Source: Cynocephalus volans (lineage: Eukaryota; Chordata; Mammalia; Dermoptera; Cynocephalidae). Taken from it: DNA of 64,000 nucleotides. The stretch's first letter is position 1; each line of letters starts with the position of its first letter. Shown piece after piece: positions 63,602 through 64,000 of this stretch. Location of the stretch: assembly GCF_027409185.1 (NCBI RefSeq), contig NC_084467.1:16668501-16732500 (forward strand), written 5' to 3'. Below the pieces are notes generated by a model that worked only from the letters and a program-made list of their open reading frames with translations, was not told where the DNA came from and did not search any database. A program made the position numbers and the translations under genes.

Positions 63602-64000
63602 CTGCAACAGAGATGGAGGAGGGTGAGGTCAGTCCCGAGGGTGCCCCCGCTGATCCTGCCAAGCCCCAGAAGAGACTCCACCCACTCCAGCCCTCCTGGT
63701 CCCCCCAACTCTGACCAACCACTGGGGCACCTGTCTAAGCAGCAAGAGGGAGGGGAGCGGGCATTGTGTCGTGGACCCGCAGAGTTTGACCAACTGCCAA
63801 GAGAGGTGAGCCCAAGGCCCATGGCCTGGGTCCTGAGCAGCCCACCCCACTGAGTCCTCTTCTCTCAGAGTGAGGAGGCTGCCGTCCTTGGGGAGGGACA
63901 GATCTCCCCTATGTCATAGCAAGGTTAGCAGTGCCAAGATCAGCACATGGACCCCTCAGAAGAGCCCCAGGTCCCAGCCCCTAGATAAGCCCAGCCGGGA

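Larger units (their letters stand above)
61489..64000. other. RAP1GAP introns around the GoLoco exons
   Basis: Apart from the exons at 62566 and 63566 this holds a MER5A-like piece (61770-61892) and GA-rich DNA (62925-62985). The last 400 bp, 63602-64000, show nothing I can name; the next RAP1GAP exon upstream lies outside the window. Confidence 0.65.

Overview
This is a window of mammalian nuclear DNA. It carries two split protein genes arranged tail to tail. On the + strand lies the 3' part of ALPL, the tissue-nonspecific alkaline phosphatase gene, from the 5'UTR/ATG exon to the poly(A) site, including the whole 524-codon reading frame. On the - strand lies most of RAP1GAP, the Rap1 GTPase-activating protein gene, with all 663 canonical codons, its stop and its poly(A) signal. 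Every coding exon was placed by reading splice sites and checking that phases join. The ALPL exons sum to 1575 nt and the RAP1GAP exons from the canonical ATG to 1992 nt. No frameshift or internal stop was found in either gene. ALPL next to RAP1GAP is the order I know from human 1p36.12.

The best clue to the organism is a short tRNA-Ile-derived SINE present three times (about 4059, 15729 and 44783, the last a dimer). From memory such SINEs (CYN family) are typical of colugos (Dermoptera, e.g. Galeopterus). A dermopteran is therefore my best guess, not a certainty. Old MIR, L2-like, L1M, MER5, MER20, MER53-like and Tigger/Zombi-like copies are shared by placental mammals generally.

Layout: 1-7355 is ALPL intron 1, mostly old repeats, with one unexplained 40-codon hydrophobic reading frame bounded by splice-like signals. 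7356-26312 is ALPL exons 2-12. 26313-40606 is intergenic, with a recent inverted repeat and a possible RUNX/FOX-rich element. 40607-64000 is RAP1GAP read right to left, from 3'UTR to the GoLoco exons; its first exons lie beyond 64000.

The two genes do not share a pathway. ALPL encodes a secreted, GPI-anchored phosphatase needed for mineralisation; RAP1GAP encodes a cytosolic off-switch for Rap1 signalling. The most interesting noncoding structure is in RAP1GAP: a duplicated, probably alternative exon preceded by a roughly 470-nt pyrimidine tract, and an intronic minisatellite whose repeats each carry a G-quadruplex motif on the sense strand. I saw no CRISPR array, operon, intact mobile element or RNA gene. 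I found no clearly new biological system; the 40-codon frame and the regulated duplicate exon are the nearest candidates.
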